This document shows positions 9,213-17,848 of a DNA stretch of 64,000 nucleotides, in pieces. The translations under genes were made by a program, and so were the position numbers. Numbering within the stretch: the first letter of the stretch is position 1; the number at the start of each line of letters is the position of its first letter. The stretch comes from Leptospira kobayashii (GTDB taxonomy: Bacteria; Spirochaetota; Leptospiria; Leptospirales; Leptospiraceae), in NCBI RefSeq assembly GCF_003114835.2, contig NZ_AP025028.1:1330001-1394000 (forward strand). The letters run 5' to 3'. Below the pieces are notes generated by a model. The model had not been told where the DNA came from and searched no databases. It saw only the letters and a program-made list of their open reading frames with translations.

Positions 9213-9608
9213 ATGACAACTCAAGAATCAAACAAAAAAATAGTAAAAGAATATTTTGATTTGGTTAGCGAACAAAAGTTAAGTGAAGCATTCGTTCTGT
9301 TGGCGGATGACCTTCATTGGTGGATTTTGGGAAATATTCCTGTTTCCGGGGATTATGATAAAAGAAAAATCAGTCTCGGTTTTAAAATGCTTCAACGCAA
9401 TTTTGAAAAATTCACTTTTCTTTTGGGAGAGATGACGGCGGAAGAGGATAGAGTGAGCCTGATCGCAGAATCAAAAGCCGTAAGAAAATCAAATTCAAAA
9501 CTCTATAACAACCATTACCATTTTTTAATTACATTGAGAGACAATCGGATTGTAAAAGTGAAAGAATACTTTGATACCGTTCATGCTGTTTGGGTGGAAG
9601 AGAATTAG
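9213..9608 (+). CDS. NTF2-like / SnoaL-type protein
   Basis: This 131-residue protein is a typical single-domain member of the NTF2-like fold. It opens with a helix (NKKIVKEYFDLVSEQKLSEA), then LLADDLHWWILGN, and ends with beta strands (YHFLITLRDNRIVKVKEYFDTVHA). Family members include ketosteroid isomerases, SnoaL cyclases and many binding proteins. H39 and the Asp/Glu residues could line a pocket, but no specific reaction can be assigned. AGGAAA lies 8 nt before the ATG. It is probably monocistronic. Confidence 0.82.
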   Translation: MTTQESNKKIVKEYFDLVSEQKLSEAFVLLADDLHWWILGNIPVSGDYDKRKISLGFKMLQRNFEKFTFLLGEMTAEEDRVSLIAESKAVRKSNSKLYNNHYHFLITLRDNRIVKVKEYFDTVHAVWVEEN

Positions 9609-9827
9609 CCCATATGACAGGACGGATTCAACTCTGCCTTAAGTTCGGTTAAACTTGTAAATTTTCCAAAAAACACATATTGCAAAACTCAGTGAAAATG
9701 AGGATCGTTGGGTTTATTACCCTATTCTGAAAAAATCGATAAAATAATTTATTGCATCCTGATGGATTTTTTATTCGAAAAATATATTTTTTTTAAATAA
9801 AAAAAATATCCTATTTTCTTTTTTCTT

Positions 9828-9855
9828 TTGACCCAGTCCCCGTAGTAACTATAAT
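9828..9855 (+). promoter_or_regulatory. strong sigma-70-like promoter of the giant protein gene
   Basis: TTGACC (9828-9833) and TATAAT (9850-9855) are separated by 16 bp. The predicted transcript start is near 9862, giving a leader of about 100 nt. GAAGGG lies 8 nt before the ATG at 9962. The rest of the 9609-9961 gap is extremely A/T-rich (poly-T and poly-A tracts at 9767-9830) and holds no gene. Confidence 0.65.
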
Positions 9856-9961
9856 TCTGAACTTGAAGTATCGAATATTATGAAAATCAAATAGATTAAT
9901 TAAAACTCCAGTCAAAAAGTATTTTTTTATTTAGCAATAACGCAAACGAAGGGTTAAAAGT

Positions 9962-12900
9962 ATGTTCACTACTCTCTCTAAAAAAGTAAAACCTTCTCTT
10001 CAGGAAGAAACTTTATCAGTCGCAGAGGATTCGTATTCGCTTACTACCAAAATCCAGGCAAGTCTCAGTCTTTTCGCCTTTCTTTTTTCCCTACTGTTTG
10101 CCGGCTCCATCGCATCTCAGGAGGTGATCCCTCAACTGCAGATGGAAGCGTATAACTCTAATTTAATGAATCAGGTATATGGTCAGAGTTATTTTTTAAA
10201 TTCATTAAGTGCCTGGACGGATCAAGTGACTTATTACAAAGGAGTGCTTCGGGCATACTGGGAAGCTGCTGCGGATGATGCTATTTACAATTATGTGGAT
10301 AGCATTACAACGAGCGATGCTTTCAATTCCGTGGATGCTTATAAAGACTATGTTTTCAAAGAGCTGGACTCGCAAAAGATCGCCGCGTTGAATATTTGGG
10401 AAAATCAGGCGAATCTTCAATTACTGGAAAATAGAAACGAGTTTGTATTGAAATTGAATACCGACCGGGTGGATCAGTCTTATTTGAGTCGTTTGGGAAT
10501 TCAAGGAACTTTCAACCAACCGCAGGATCCGAATGCAAGCACCCAGGAATTACAGAGACAAATAGCTTCCGCTGCCAATAATTGGAATACGAATTTCAAT
10601 CAAAGTTATCAAGCGGGTTTGAACGATTTTGCCAATTCTTTAAATACGATTCAAAACAAATACGACTCCTTCCTGCAATCGATGAATGATTCGGAAGCGA
10701 CTTTTACGGACAATTTGTCCGCTATCGATTCGTACAAAACAGTTGTTAAAGATGCGATCAGGGGAATGGTCGGTCAATTCCAGGGAATGATCGATCAACC
10801 TTGCAACCAAGCTACCTCTTGTCTCTATCGTGACGGAAACAACGGAGGATTGAATACGGCCGGTCAGACATTGAACGATCTGGTTGCAAGACTCAATACG
10901 GTTTTGAACAATCAAAACCTGGATTCTTCCAATGTGCTTACTACTATTTCCTCCGAAATCAACAGCTTTCTGTCCAATCAGACAAACGCGGCCCGACTAA
11001 CGCAAATTGATTATTCCAATCAGGTGACTACGACTCAAACATCGTTGAACCCTCCTTCGACTTACGGATTAGGAAATGTAAGCAGTTTGATTACTGCAGT
11101 GAATAACGGGACTCTTTCATTCTATGATTTGCAGTCTTCGCAAACTTCACAATGGAGAGTTGATACGAGCGGTATATTTTCAGGTATTGTGGATCCATTC
11201 ATCGAGACCATGATCAGATCGATTACCAACGGAAACAGCGCCAATATCAAAGGAATCATCGAATCTCAAATAGGTGGCGGTAGGACTGCAACGGTTCTTG
11301 CAACGAATGTTTATACGGATTGGAACGGCGGCTCCAACGGAGACGGATGGGCTTATTTCCGCGCACTGAATACCGAAATGAATTTAAACCGGGACGGGGC
11401 CGCCACTTGGAATTGGGGTGCAGAAAGGTTTATCGTAAGTCCTCCCGCTTATTGGATCAACTGGTTCCAGATGGGTAGGATCGGTTATCAGGTAGTTTAT
11501 GAAATGTACGATCCGAACGCACAAGCATTGGCAACTTATTGGAATGGAAATTACACTTCTCTCAACGGCCAATTGGCTCAATATCAAAATAATATAACGC
11601 CTGCTATAGGAAATTGGGAATCGCAGGTGGCGAGCTATAATTCGTTTTACGAACAGTGGAAAACAAGTGCAGATGCTTTGAAAGCCCAGGCACAAGCTGA
11701 TTATGAAAACTCTATGGCGGATTTGGAGAGTAAAAAATCAGCTTGGTTGAATCAGATGGAAGCGGAAAGAAATGCGGGATTGAACCAATGGGATCAGTTG
11801 TATTCAAACGCTTCTTCGTCAGGCGGACAGAATGCACAATCGGTCGCAAGTTCCATTCAAGCTGTAAATAGTTCCGTCTCCTCAGGAATTAATATCGCAA
11901 CAGGCACCCAGTCCATATTGGATAATTATAATAATAAATTGGATACTTTGGCTAGTACTGAATTTACATTTACAGACACTACAAAAAGATACGAGCCCGC
12001 TCTTGCCGATACCGGAATTCAAAAACAATTGGATCCTTTCGCTCAGATTGGAAATTTAGGAGCGGATTATTCCATTGGAAACATAACAAAAGGCGAGCTG
12101 GGAAATAAACTTGCATTTTCCGGTGGAATCAAACAAGCGTTTAATGATATCTCCGACTCGACCATCCGATATGGAATCGGTGCTTCTACGGGAGGTTTCT
12201 CCAACGGAACTTTCGGTTCTTTGCAGCAAGCAGCTTTTAATTCCACCGGAATCACTCCGAAAAATACGGATGTTGCGGGAGGAGAAACATCCTTTACTAC
12301 GCAAAAATTCAGCATTCTAGGTGCTGCGAATGAAAAGAAAATAGATACCAGTCTGAGTGTCGATGGCAAGGACCTAACAGAAGTTTTTGGGAAAACGGCG
12401 AATGGTGTTTATCAATATTCTCAGCTGCTTTCTCTTAACGAAAACAATTCCAGTGCGGCAAAGGCGGAACAGGAAAAAGCGGTCAATCAAATGGCATATC
12501 AGGTGAATTGGGATTCCAAATGGAGTGCTAAATTGGATGAGACAGGTTCTTTGAAATTAAACGGAACCATAGGGAATCTCTCCAACCAGGAAGTAACCGA
12601 TATTCTAAAGAAATTATCCACCTACGAATACAAAGGTCTAAAATTCGATCAGTTCTGTATTGCAGGAACAACGGATTATGCTGCTTGTCAGGCGGAAGAA
12701 CAAAGGATGTCCAAACTTCAGTCGGATGATTACAAAGCGAAATTCCAATCGGATATAGACAAACTCGCCGCCCAAGGTTATGAGATCCAAAATGGAATGA
12801 TCGTTAAATCCCTTTCCCGTGAGGATAAAATCAGATTGGGACAAACGGAAGGATTGACTTTAACCGATACTGAGAAACAAACAGCAAGTGTATGTTATGT

Positions 12901-15826
12901 GGACCCTTCCAAGTGTAAGGATTTGCTCAAACAGGAATTTACTATTTCTTACGATAAAACCGGTGGAGTTACATTATCCAAGATCATTAGTAATGGAAGC
13001 ATCGGAGGCACAAACAATGCGGGGCAGTATATCTCCGGAACGCAAACCGAATCCAGATACATCAGTCTTTCCAAAGTAGCGCCTGTGGTAGCCCCTAAAG
13101 GCACCGACTTGTTTGCGGAATGGGGGCAAGACGTTTGGAATGATATAGATACTCAAGCAAGCCAAGTGATGAATGATTTTTATACGAAGAGCCTGGCACA
13201 GGATTCCAAGATGCTTACGCAGGCAACTTCGGTCATTCGTGATGTCGAATCCAAAAACGAAAAATTATTCCAACAAAAGAAAGCAGTACAAGAAGAAACC
13301 GATGAGATGATCAAAGAATTGGTTATGGCTTATATTTCCGGAGGGATGGCCGGAGTCACTGCTTCCATTAAAAGTCAGATCGAAGATAAAATCAACTCAG
13401 GACTTGCCGAAGCATTTATCCGCGGCACGGGAGGAAGTGAAGCGGACATACAAAAGGTTGCCGACCTAATCAGTCTTATACGAGGACGTATGCAGGCTGA
13501 TAAGATGAAAAAGAGAGCCAATACAATGTCCATCAGTAACCCAATCCGTTCTTTGGAAAATATGGTAAGTAAATCATTCAGTACGGTGATGGAAGTTGCA
13601 AATAACGTTACTTTCGGAGCCGCAGGAGCTGTGTTAGCTGTTGGAACCGGAATTGTAACGAAGGTCGCGGGGGTGGTATCGGATACAATCGGATCAGTCA
13701 CAAAGGCTTTAGGCCCTCTTGGAAATACCATCGGAGCAATTTTAAGTCCTACAACTATGTTGGCAGCGGAAGCGACGAAGAAAGCGGCAGACTATATAGG
13801 CGAACAATCGGAAAAGATGCTCGGTGCCAAAAATGCTATGAGTGAAATCAAAGCAAACGAGGAATCCATAATAAAAAATTACGCATCGCAAGCAATTGCA
13901 ACGGCAACAGGCATACCTCCTGAAGTTGCCACTACTTTGGTAAATGACTATGTGGGCTCACAGAAAGCTAAAAAAGCAAGAAGGGCGGCAAATGCAAATC
14001 CACTTGGGAACATAGGTTCGCAAGTGGTCGGGGCAGTGGGGGGAATCATCAAAACCGCTGCAGTTGCATTCGGAGCAAAAGAAAGAGACATCCAGGAGAT
14101 GTTGAGCGACGGAAATAAAATACTCTATTCGGGCAATTTGGATGTTACTGCAGATGAATTGCGGAGCGAAGCATATGCCAACCAAATGTTCGGTATGAAA
14201 TTGGGAGCACTCAGTTATACTTCCTCCACTCCTAAAGACAAGGAAGGAATCGTAGAGGAACTCGGTCAACGTATGGTAGTCGATCAACTAGCGGCCGCTA
14301 CCGGATGGGATAAGGATGTAACCAATGCTTTGTTCCGTAAAGAATACGGCAGGATAAAACAGAAGAAAGCGGATAAAAAGGCACAAAATGCAGCGATCAA
14401 GTCTACCGTTATAACTGCCGTTACTACGGCCGCTACATTGGGAGCGGCGGGAGCTTTGGGTTCGGTAGTGCGAGGTGCAATGAGTTCAATAGGTACTGCT
14501 TTTGGTGCAAGCGCCAATGTGGCCGCCAATGTCGGCGCTGCTGTCATTAAAGGTGCGGTCCAAGTCGTGGATGGTGCAAGGAACGGATGGGAAGGAGCAC
14601 TCGCCGGTGCTGCAAACGGTGCTTTGGGAATGGTTACAGCAGGAGCATTCCAAGGCAATAGTATAGCAGACGCATTGCGAACAGCTAGCGAAAAAGTTGG
14701 ATTGGGACTTGGAGTAACCTATGACAAAGATACAGGTTGGGGAGGTAGCATAGGGTTGGGCAATAAAGTCAATAATGCCTCTTTTTCATTTTCGCAAAGA
14801 GGACCAAGTTCAGTCTCTCTTTCTTCCGGTGGTCCGCTTGGCACACAGCTAACCATTAACCATACAACAGGAGGAACATCAACGGTGGGTGTAAGTTATA
14901 ACGCAGGTAAGGGGCCGAGAGACGGCCTTAATATTTCTGCTAATTATGACTTGGATGGAGGAGGTGTTTCCGGTGGTCTCTCTTATACTGATTCGAAAAG
15001 TAAGGTAGGACTTTCTTTAAATGCTAGTCAGAACGGTTTATCGTCTTCGTTGGTAACGAATGGAGTCAATATCGGAACAAATACTTCAAACGGATTCCAA
15101 ATGGCGGAAATGAATTGGGCTCAAGATAATATTAATGCCGCTCAGAATCTGGCTGTTGCTTCTGCAAATACTTCCAGTTTAGGTAATGTTTTGAGAAATA
15201 TTCCTCTCCTTGGTGGGTTGTTAGGTGCTGGAGGAGATATTATTTCCGGTACTTTTTCCGCTGCTGCCGATGTAGTTACCTTAGGCCAAGCAGGATCTTT
15301 TCGGGCCGGTTTATCCGAGCTTGGAAAAGGGCTTTTTAATATGGGAGATATTTTAGTAAGAGACATAGCTGCTCTAGGAATGGGACTTTTTGGAACCAGC
15401 ATTACTACATTAAGGGATATTACAAATATTCTTACCTTAGGCTTGATTCCTGAATTAGGAAATTATGATCCGGAATTGAAAGATATGAAACCAACTTATA
15501 TACATGGTGCTATCGCCAGATTGATTAAGGACGCGGTTATTTTGGATTATGGAAGTTTCGGAGGAGCAAACTGGGGGACTGATTATTTCGGACAGGACCA
15601 AAGCATGCAAATCAATCAAGGTGACGTTGCATCTTTTCATCATGATAACGACATGAATGAGATTGATTGGATAAAAAGAAATTGGACAACAACGCCGTCC
15701 AAGCAATGGGTCGGGCCGATTGGGGCAGCCTATACTTTAATTGGAACCCCCCTCTTTGCTATCATAGGATTGTTAGAAGGTGAGCATAAACCTGCGGCAA
15801 AAGTAACAGCCAATGGAACAAAATAG
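9962..15826 (+). CDS. 1954-residue exported protein, TIGR04388-like, candidate C-terminal PLA2-like domain
   Basis: The N-terminus (residues 30-55) is a strong hydrophobic segment, so the rest is probably outside the cytoplasm. Residues 60-700 are Asn/Gln/Ser-rich and helical, with coiled-coil-like stretches. Residues about 1080-1530 alternate Ala/Gly-rich hydrophobic segments with charged helices. Residues about 1575-1720 are Gly/Ser/Asn-rich and repetitive (GVTYDKDTGWGGSIGLGNK), likely beta-structured. The last 110 residues contain FGGANWGTDYFG followed by GDVASFHHDND (His1893, His1894, Asp1895). That order of Gly-rich loop then D-x-A-x(3)-HD resembles prokaryotic and parvoviral phospholipase A2 domains. 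Overall it resembles the large leptospiral family catalogued as TIGR04388 (from memory). A toxin or effector role is inferred. Confidence 0.75.
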   Translation: MFTTLSKKVKPSLQEETLSVAEDSYSLTTKIQASLSLFAFLFSLLFAGSIASQEVIPQLQMEAYNSNLMNQVYGQSYFLNSLSAWTDQVTYYKGVLRAYWEAAADDAIYNYVDSITTSDAFNSVDAYKDYVFKELDSQKIAALNIWENQANLQLLENRNEFVLKLNTDRVDQSYLSRLGIQGTFNQPQDPNASTQELQRQIASAANNWNTNFNQSYQAGLNDFANSLNTIQNKYDSFLQSMNDSEATFTDNLSAIDSYKTVVKDAIRGMVGQFQGMIDQPCNQATSCLYRDGNNGGLNTAGQTLNDLVARLNTVLNNQNLDSSNVLTTISSEINSFLSNQTNAARLTQIDYSNQVTTTQTSLNPPSTYGLGNVSSLITAVNNGTLSFYDLQSSQTSQWRVDTSGIFSGIVDPFIETMIRSITNGNSANIKGIIESQIGGGRTATVLATNVYTDWNGGSNGDGWAYFRALNTEMNLNRDGAATWNWGAERFIVSPPAYWINWFQMGRIGYQVVYEMYDPNAQALATYWNGNYTSLNGQLAQYQNNITPAIGNWESQVASYNSFYEQWKTSADALKAQAQADYENSMADLESKKSAWLNQMEAERNAGLNQWDQLYSNASSSGGQNAQSVASSIQAVNSSVSSGINIATGTQSILDNYNNKLDTLASTEFTFTDTTKRYEPALADTGIQKQLDPFAQIGNLGADYSIGNITKGELGNKLAFSGGIKQAFNDISDSTIRYGIGASTGGFSNGTFGSLQQAAFNSTGITPKNTDVAGGETSFTTQKFSILGAANEKKIDTSLSVDGKDLTEVFGKTANGVYQYSQLLSLNENNSSAAKAEQEKAVNQMAYQVNWDSKWSAKLDETGSLKLNGTIGNLSNQEVTDILKKLSTYEYKGLKFDQFCIAGTTDYAACQAEEQRMSKLQSDDYKAKFQSDIDKLAAQGYEIQNGMIVKSLSREDKIRLGQTEGLTLTDTEKQTASVCYVDPSKCKDLLKQEFTISYDKTGGVTLSKIISNGSIGGTNNAGQYISGTQTESRYISLSKVAPVVAPKGTDLFAEWGQDVWNDIDTQASQVMNDFYTKSLAQDSKMLTQATSVIRDVESKNEKLFQQKKAVQEETDEMIKELVMAYISGGMAGVTASIKSQIEDKINSGLAEAFIRGTGGSEADIQKVADLISLIRGRMQADKMKKRANTMSISNPIRSLENMVSKSFSTVMEVANNVTFGAAGAVLAVGTGIVTKVAGVVSDTIGSVTKALGPLGNTIGAILSPTTMLAAEATKKAADYIGEQSEKMLGAKNAMSEIKANEESIIKNYASQAIATATGIPPEVATTLVNDYVGSQKAKKARRAANANPLGNIGSQVVGAVGGIIKTAAVAFGAKERDIQEMLSDGNKILYSGNLDVTADELRSEAYANQMFGMKLGALSYTSSTPKDKEGIVEELGQRMVVDQLAAATGWDKDVTNALFRKEYGRIKQKKADKKAQNAAIKSTVITAVTTAATLGAAGALGSVVRGAMSSIGTAFGASANVAANVGAAVIKGAVQVVDGARNGWEGALAGAANGALGMVTAGAFQGNSIADALRTASEKVGLGLGVTYDKDTGWGGSIGLGNKVNNASFSFSQRGPSSVSLSSGGPLGTQLTINHTTGGTSTVGVSYNAGKGPRDGLNISANYDLDGGGVSGGLSYTDSKSKVGLSLNASQNGLSSSLVTNGVNIGTNTSNGFQMAEMNWAQDNINAAQNLAVASANTSSLGNVLRNIPLLGGLLGAGGDIISGTFSAAADVVTLGQAGSFRAGLSELGKGLFNMGDILVRDIAALGMGLFGTSITTLRDITNILTLGLIPELGNYDPELKDMKPTYIHGAIARLIKDAVILDYGSFGGANWGTDYFGQDQSMQINQGDVASFHHDNDMNEIDWIKRNWTTTPSKQWVGPIGAAYTLIGTPLFAIIGLLEGEHKPAAKVTANGTK

Positions 15827-15838
15827 TATAATATTCGA

Positions 15839-16282
15839 ATGATTGAAAAGTATATCGGTTATATACTTGTTTCTTCAATTGCCATCATACTTATGGGTGG
15901 ACCCGCGCAAGGGAGTGTAATCGAGATTAAAGTTCTGTCTGCCGGGATTGGTGAAAAGAAAGAGCTAAAGAAAAAAGTAATTTTCGATATAATTCAACCG
16001 GTTGCGAGAGACCTAGGTATCTCCGAGCAGGGTTTCATTGAAAATGATGAATTACTTTGGACTTCTGCGTTCAATCAATATTTGAAAGAGTCCCGATTGA
16101 TTATTGATTTTGACAATGATTCCGGTGAGATACAAATTATTTTTAGAAATTCGGGTAATTCGGATATCGGTGAATCAGCAAAAAAAGTCTCTTCGCTGAT
16201 TTGCGAAGAGTTAGAAAAGCGTAACATAAATTATACGATTAGAAATGATTGTAGCAAGTTCCCTATTTTTAAAAAATGCTGA
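15839..16282 (+). CDS. small exported protein downstream of the giant protein
   Basis: This 147-residue protein has an N-terminal hydrophobic segment (YILVSSIAIILMGGPAQG) consistent with a signal peptide cut near residue 26. The mature part is an acidic alpha/beta domain with three cysteines near the C-terminus (the last residue is Cys). It starts 12 bp after the giant gene's stop. There is no clear Shine-Dalgarno site; a TATAAT at 15827-15832 just before the ATG is probably chance. I do not recognise the family. Its position directly after a gene with a candidate effector C-terminus makes an immunity or chaperone role worth testing, but no motif supports it. Confidence 0.7.
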   Translation: MIEKYIGYILVSSIAIILMGGPAQGSVIEIKVLSAGIGEKKELKKKVIFDIIQPVARDLGISEQGFIENDELLWTSAFNQYLKESRLIIDFDNDSGEIQIIFRNSGNSDIGESAKKVSSLICEELEKRNINYTIRNDCSKFPIFKKC

Positions 16283-16323
16283 TTTGTCATAAAATTTATG
16301 TTAATTTATCGGATATTAAACGT

Positions 16324-17217
16324 TCATTTATTCGTTTTCGTCGGCAAAGTATTTAAGAACAACCAAATTGCCTTTAATTCCAAATCATTCATATACCCTA
16401 GATTTTGCCAGGACATAGGAGGGCGTATCTTTGATCCATCCGGGCGAATTCCCGTTCGGATGGCTTGGATAAAATTCGATTCAGTCCAATGACCGATTCC
16501 TGTGGAAGTGATGTTTTGCGCATGAGGCCAATCAGGAGGAGCTCCGGGAATAGGACCTCCCGAGAATTCAGGACCATGGCATCCTGAACATGTTGCTGCC
16601 ACATAACGACCGTATTCCGGTGTGAGAGCTGCCTTTACCTGCTTGGGTGCGGAGACGGAATGGTTTATGATATTCGCAGATACAAGTAAGGGAAGCTCAC
16701 CCAATACGAATAAAATCCGGGCTAAGGGGCCGACTTTTTGCTGCTCTATTTGATGATTCACCGGAGGGACGCTACGGATATAAGCGATCAATTTACCTAC
16801 TTCCTCATCGCTCATTCCTTGGAAATCACTGGATGGCATAAAAAGAAGTGCTCTTCCGTCAAACGCCACTCCTTGCCGGATTCCACGTGCCAAGTCGAAG
16901 TCGGTCGTTTTTTCCTCCAGACCGCCTAGTCCTTTTGTTAGGTTAGTGCCAGTAAAGCGACCCATAGCCGGATCATCGATAAATACTTGTCCGGCTAAGT
17001 TTTTACCATGGCAATCAATACATCCTCTGGAGAGAAAAAGTCGTTTTCCTTCTTCTTTGGAAGATACATCTGTCGGTATGGAAATAGTTCCTTCGATTAC
17101 TGGGAAAGTCCGATTCATTCGTGTATTGCTTAAAAAATATACGAATGTCATTCCTCCGATCAGTAGAATAAATAGTGTTAAGAAAATGGATAGAATCCAT
17201 TTTAGAGTTTGTTTCAT
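16324..17217 (-). CDS. membrane-anchored di-haem cytochrome c
   Basis: This 297-residue protein has an N-terminal transmembrane helix (residues 8-29) and two class I haem motifs, CIDCH (66-70) and CSGCH (210-214). Candidate methionine axial ligands are MPSSDF (M127) for the first haem and PPMSW for the second. The layout of two cytochrome c domains behind an anchor resembles the c-type subunits of membrane alcohol/aldehyde dehydrogenases and similar electron-transfer proteins. AGGAAA lies 6 nt before the ATG. It is next to, and on the same strand as, the TetR/monooxygenase pair, but 67 bp away and probably separately transcribed. Partner enzyme unknown. Confidence 0.88.
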   Translation of the reverse strand: MKQTLKWILSIFLTLFILLIGGMTFVYFLSNTRMNRTFPVIEGTISIPTDVSSKEEGKRLFLSRGCIDCHGKNLAGQVFIDDPAMGRFTGTNLTKGLGGLEEKTTDFDLARGIRQGVAFDGRALLFMPSSDFQGMSDEEVGKLIAYIRSVPPVNHQIEQQKVGPLARILFVLGELPLLVSANIINHSVSAPKQVKAALTPEYGRYVAATCSGCHGPEFSGGPIPGAPPDWPHAQNITSTGIGHWTESNFIQAIRTGIRPDGSKIRPPMSWQNLGYMNDLELKAIWLFLNTLPTKTNK

Positions 17218-17284
17218 AATTGATTTCCTATATTCGGATATATTAATATTTTATTTTTATTTATCGTAGATATTGTTCTTACTT

Positions 17285-17848
17285 TTATTTTCTCGCTAAA
17301 ACCCCCTCCAGAAATATGGATATTATCGTTTCTAAACTTTCTTCGAAAGAAAAATTATGATGAATCAGATATTCCGGAGTAAGTATATTATTGATAGTCC
17401 CGATTAGAATGTCTGTTGCAAAACTGGGGTCCAAATCGGAACGCAGGTCCCCTTGGTTTTGCGCTTCCTGCAACAAGGAGGCTAGGCTCTTAATATTATT
17501 GGTTCTGAACTCCACAATCCCTTCAAATATATCGGGCCTTTCTTTTTGAATATCAACGAGAAGGTTTTTGGAAACTTTGGAAGTCGACTTTGCCACATGA
17601 GACAGGATCATTCTGTATTTTGCAATAGGGGAAAGATCATCCCTTATCAGAACTTCATCAATCTTGGAGTGGATCTGGGCTTTAAAAAATTCAATAACGT
17701 CCGTGATTAATTTCTCTTTTGAGGAGTAGTAACGGTAAAGAGTTCTTTTGCTAATTCCCGCAGACGAAGCAATTTCATCCGTATTCACTTTGTTAAACCC
17801 TTTGGATAAAAAAAGAAGTAATGTATTTTCTAATATGCGCTTAAACAT
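17285..17848 (-). CDS. TetR family transcriptional regulator
   Basis: This 187-residue protein has a typical N-terminal HTH (NTLLLFLSKGFNKVNTDEIA, then SAGISKRTLYRYYSSKEKL). I take the ATG at 17848, which overlaps the end of the monooxygenase gene by 8 bp; a TTG at 17860 in the same frame is the alternative. The overlap implies co-transcription with the monooxygenase, so it probably controls its own operon through the 33-bp palindrome upstream of that gene. The C-terminal domain resembles the TetR_C types that bind hydrophobic ligands. Confidence 0.87.
   Translation of the reverse strand: MFKRILENTLLLFLSKGFNKVNTDEIASSAGISKRTLYRYYSSKEKLITDVIEFFKAQIHSKIDEVLIRDDLSPIAKYRMILSHVAKSTSKVSKNLLVDIQKERPDIFEGIVEFRTNNIKSLASLLQEAQNQGDLRSDLDPSFATDILIGTINNILTPEYLIHHNFSFEESLETIISIFLEGVLARK

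Noticed and set aside
11821..11960. possible tandem repeat or CRISPR-like repetition in the Asn/Ser-rich part of the giant gene
   Set aside because: The repetition is of amino-acid composition only; there are no regularly spaced identical DNA repeats.
13375..13731. Ala/Pro/Thr-rich minus-strand frame in the giant protein gene
   Set aside because: It is the reverse complement of an Ala/Gly-rich helical region, and the composition explains the long frame.
15827..15832. TATAAT right before the 147-residue protein gene
   Set aside because: It is too close to the ATG to serve as a promoter and there is no -35 element in place.
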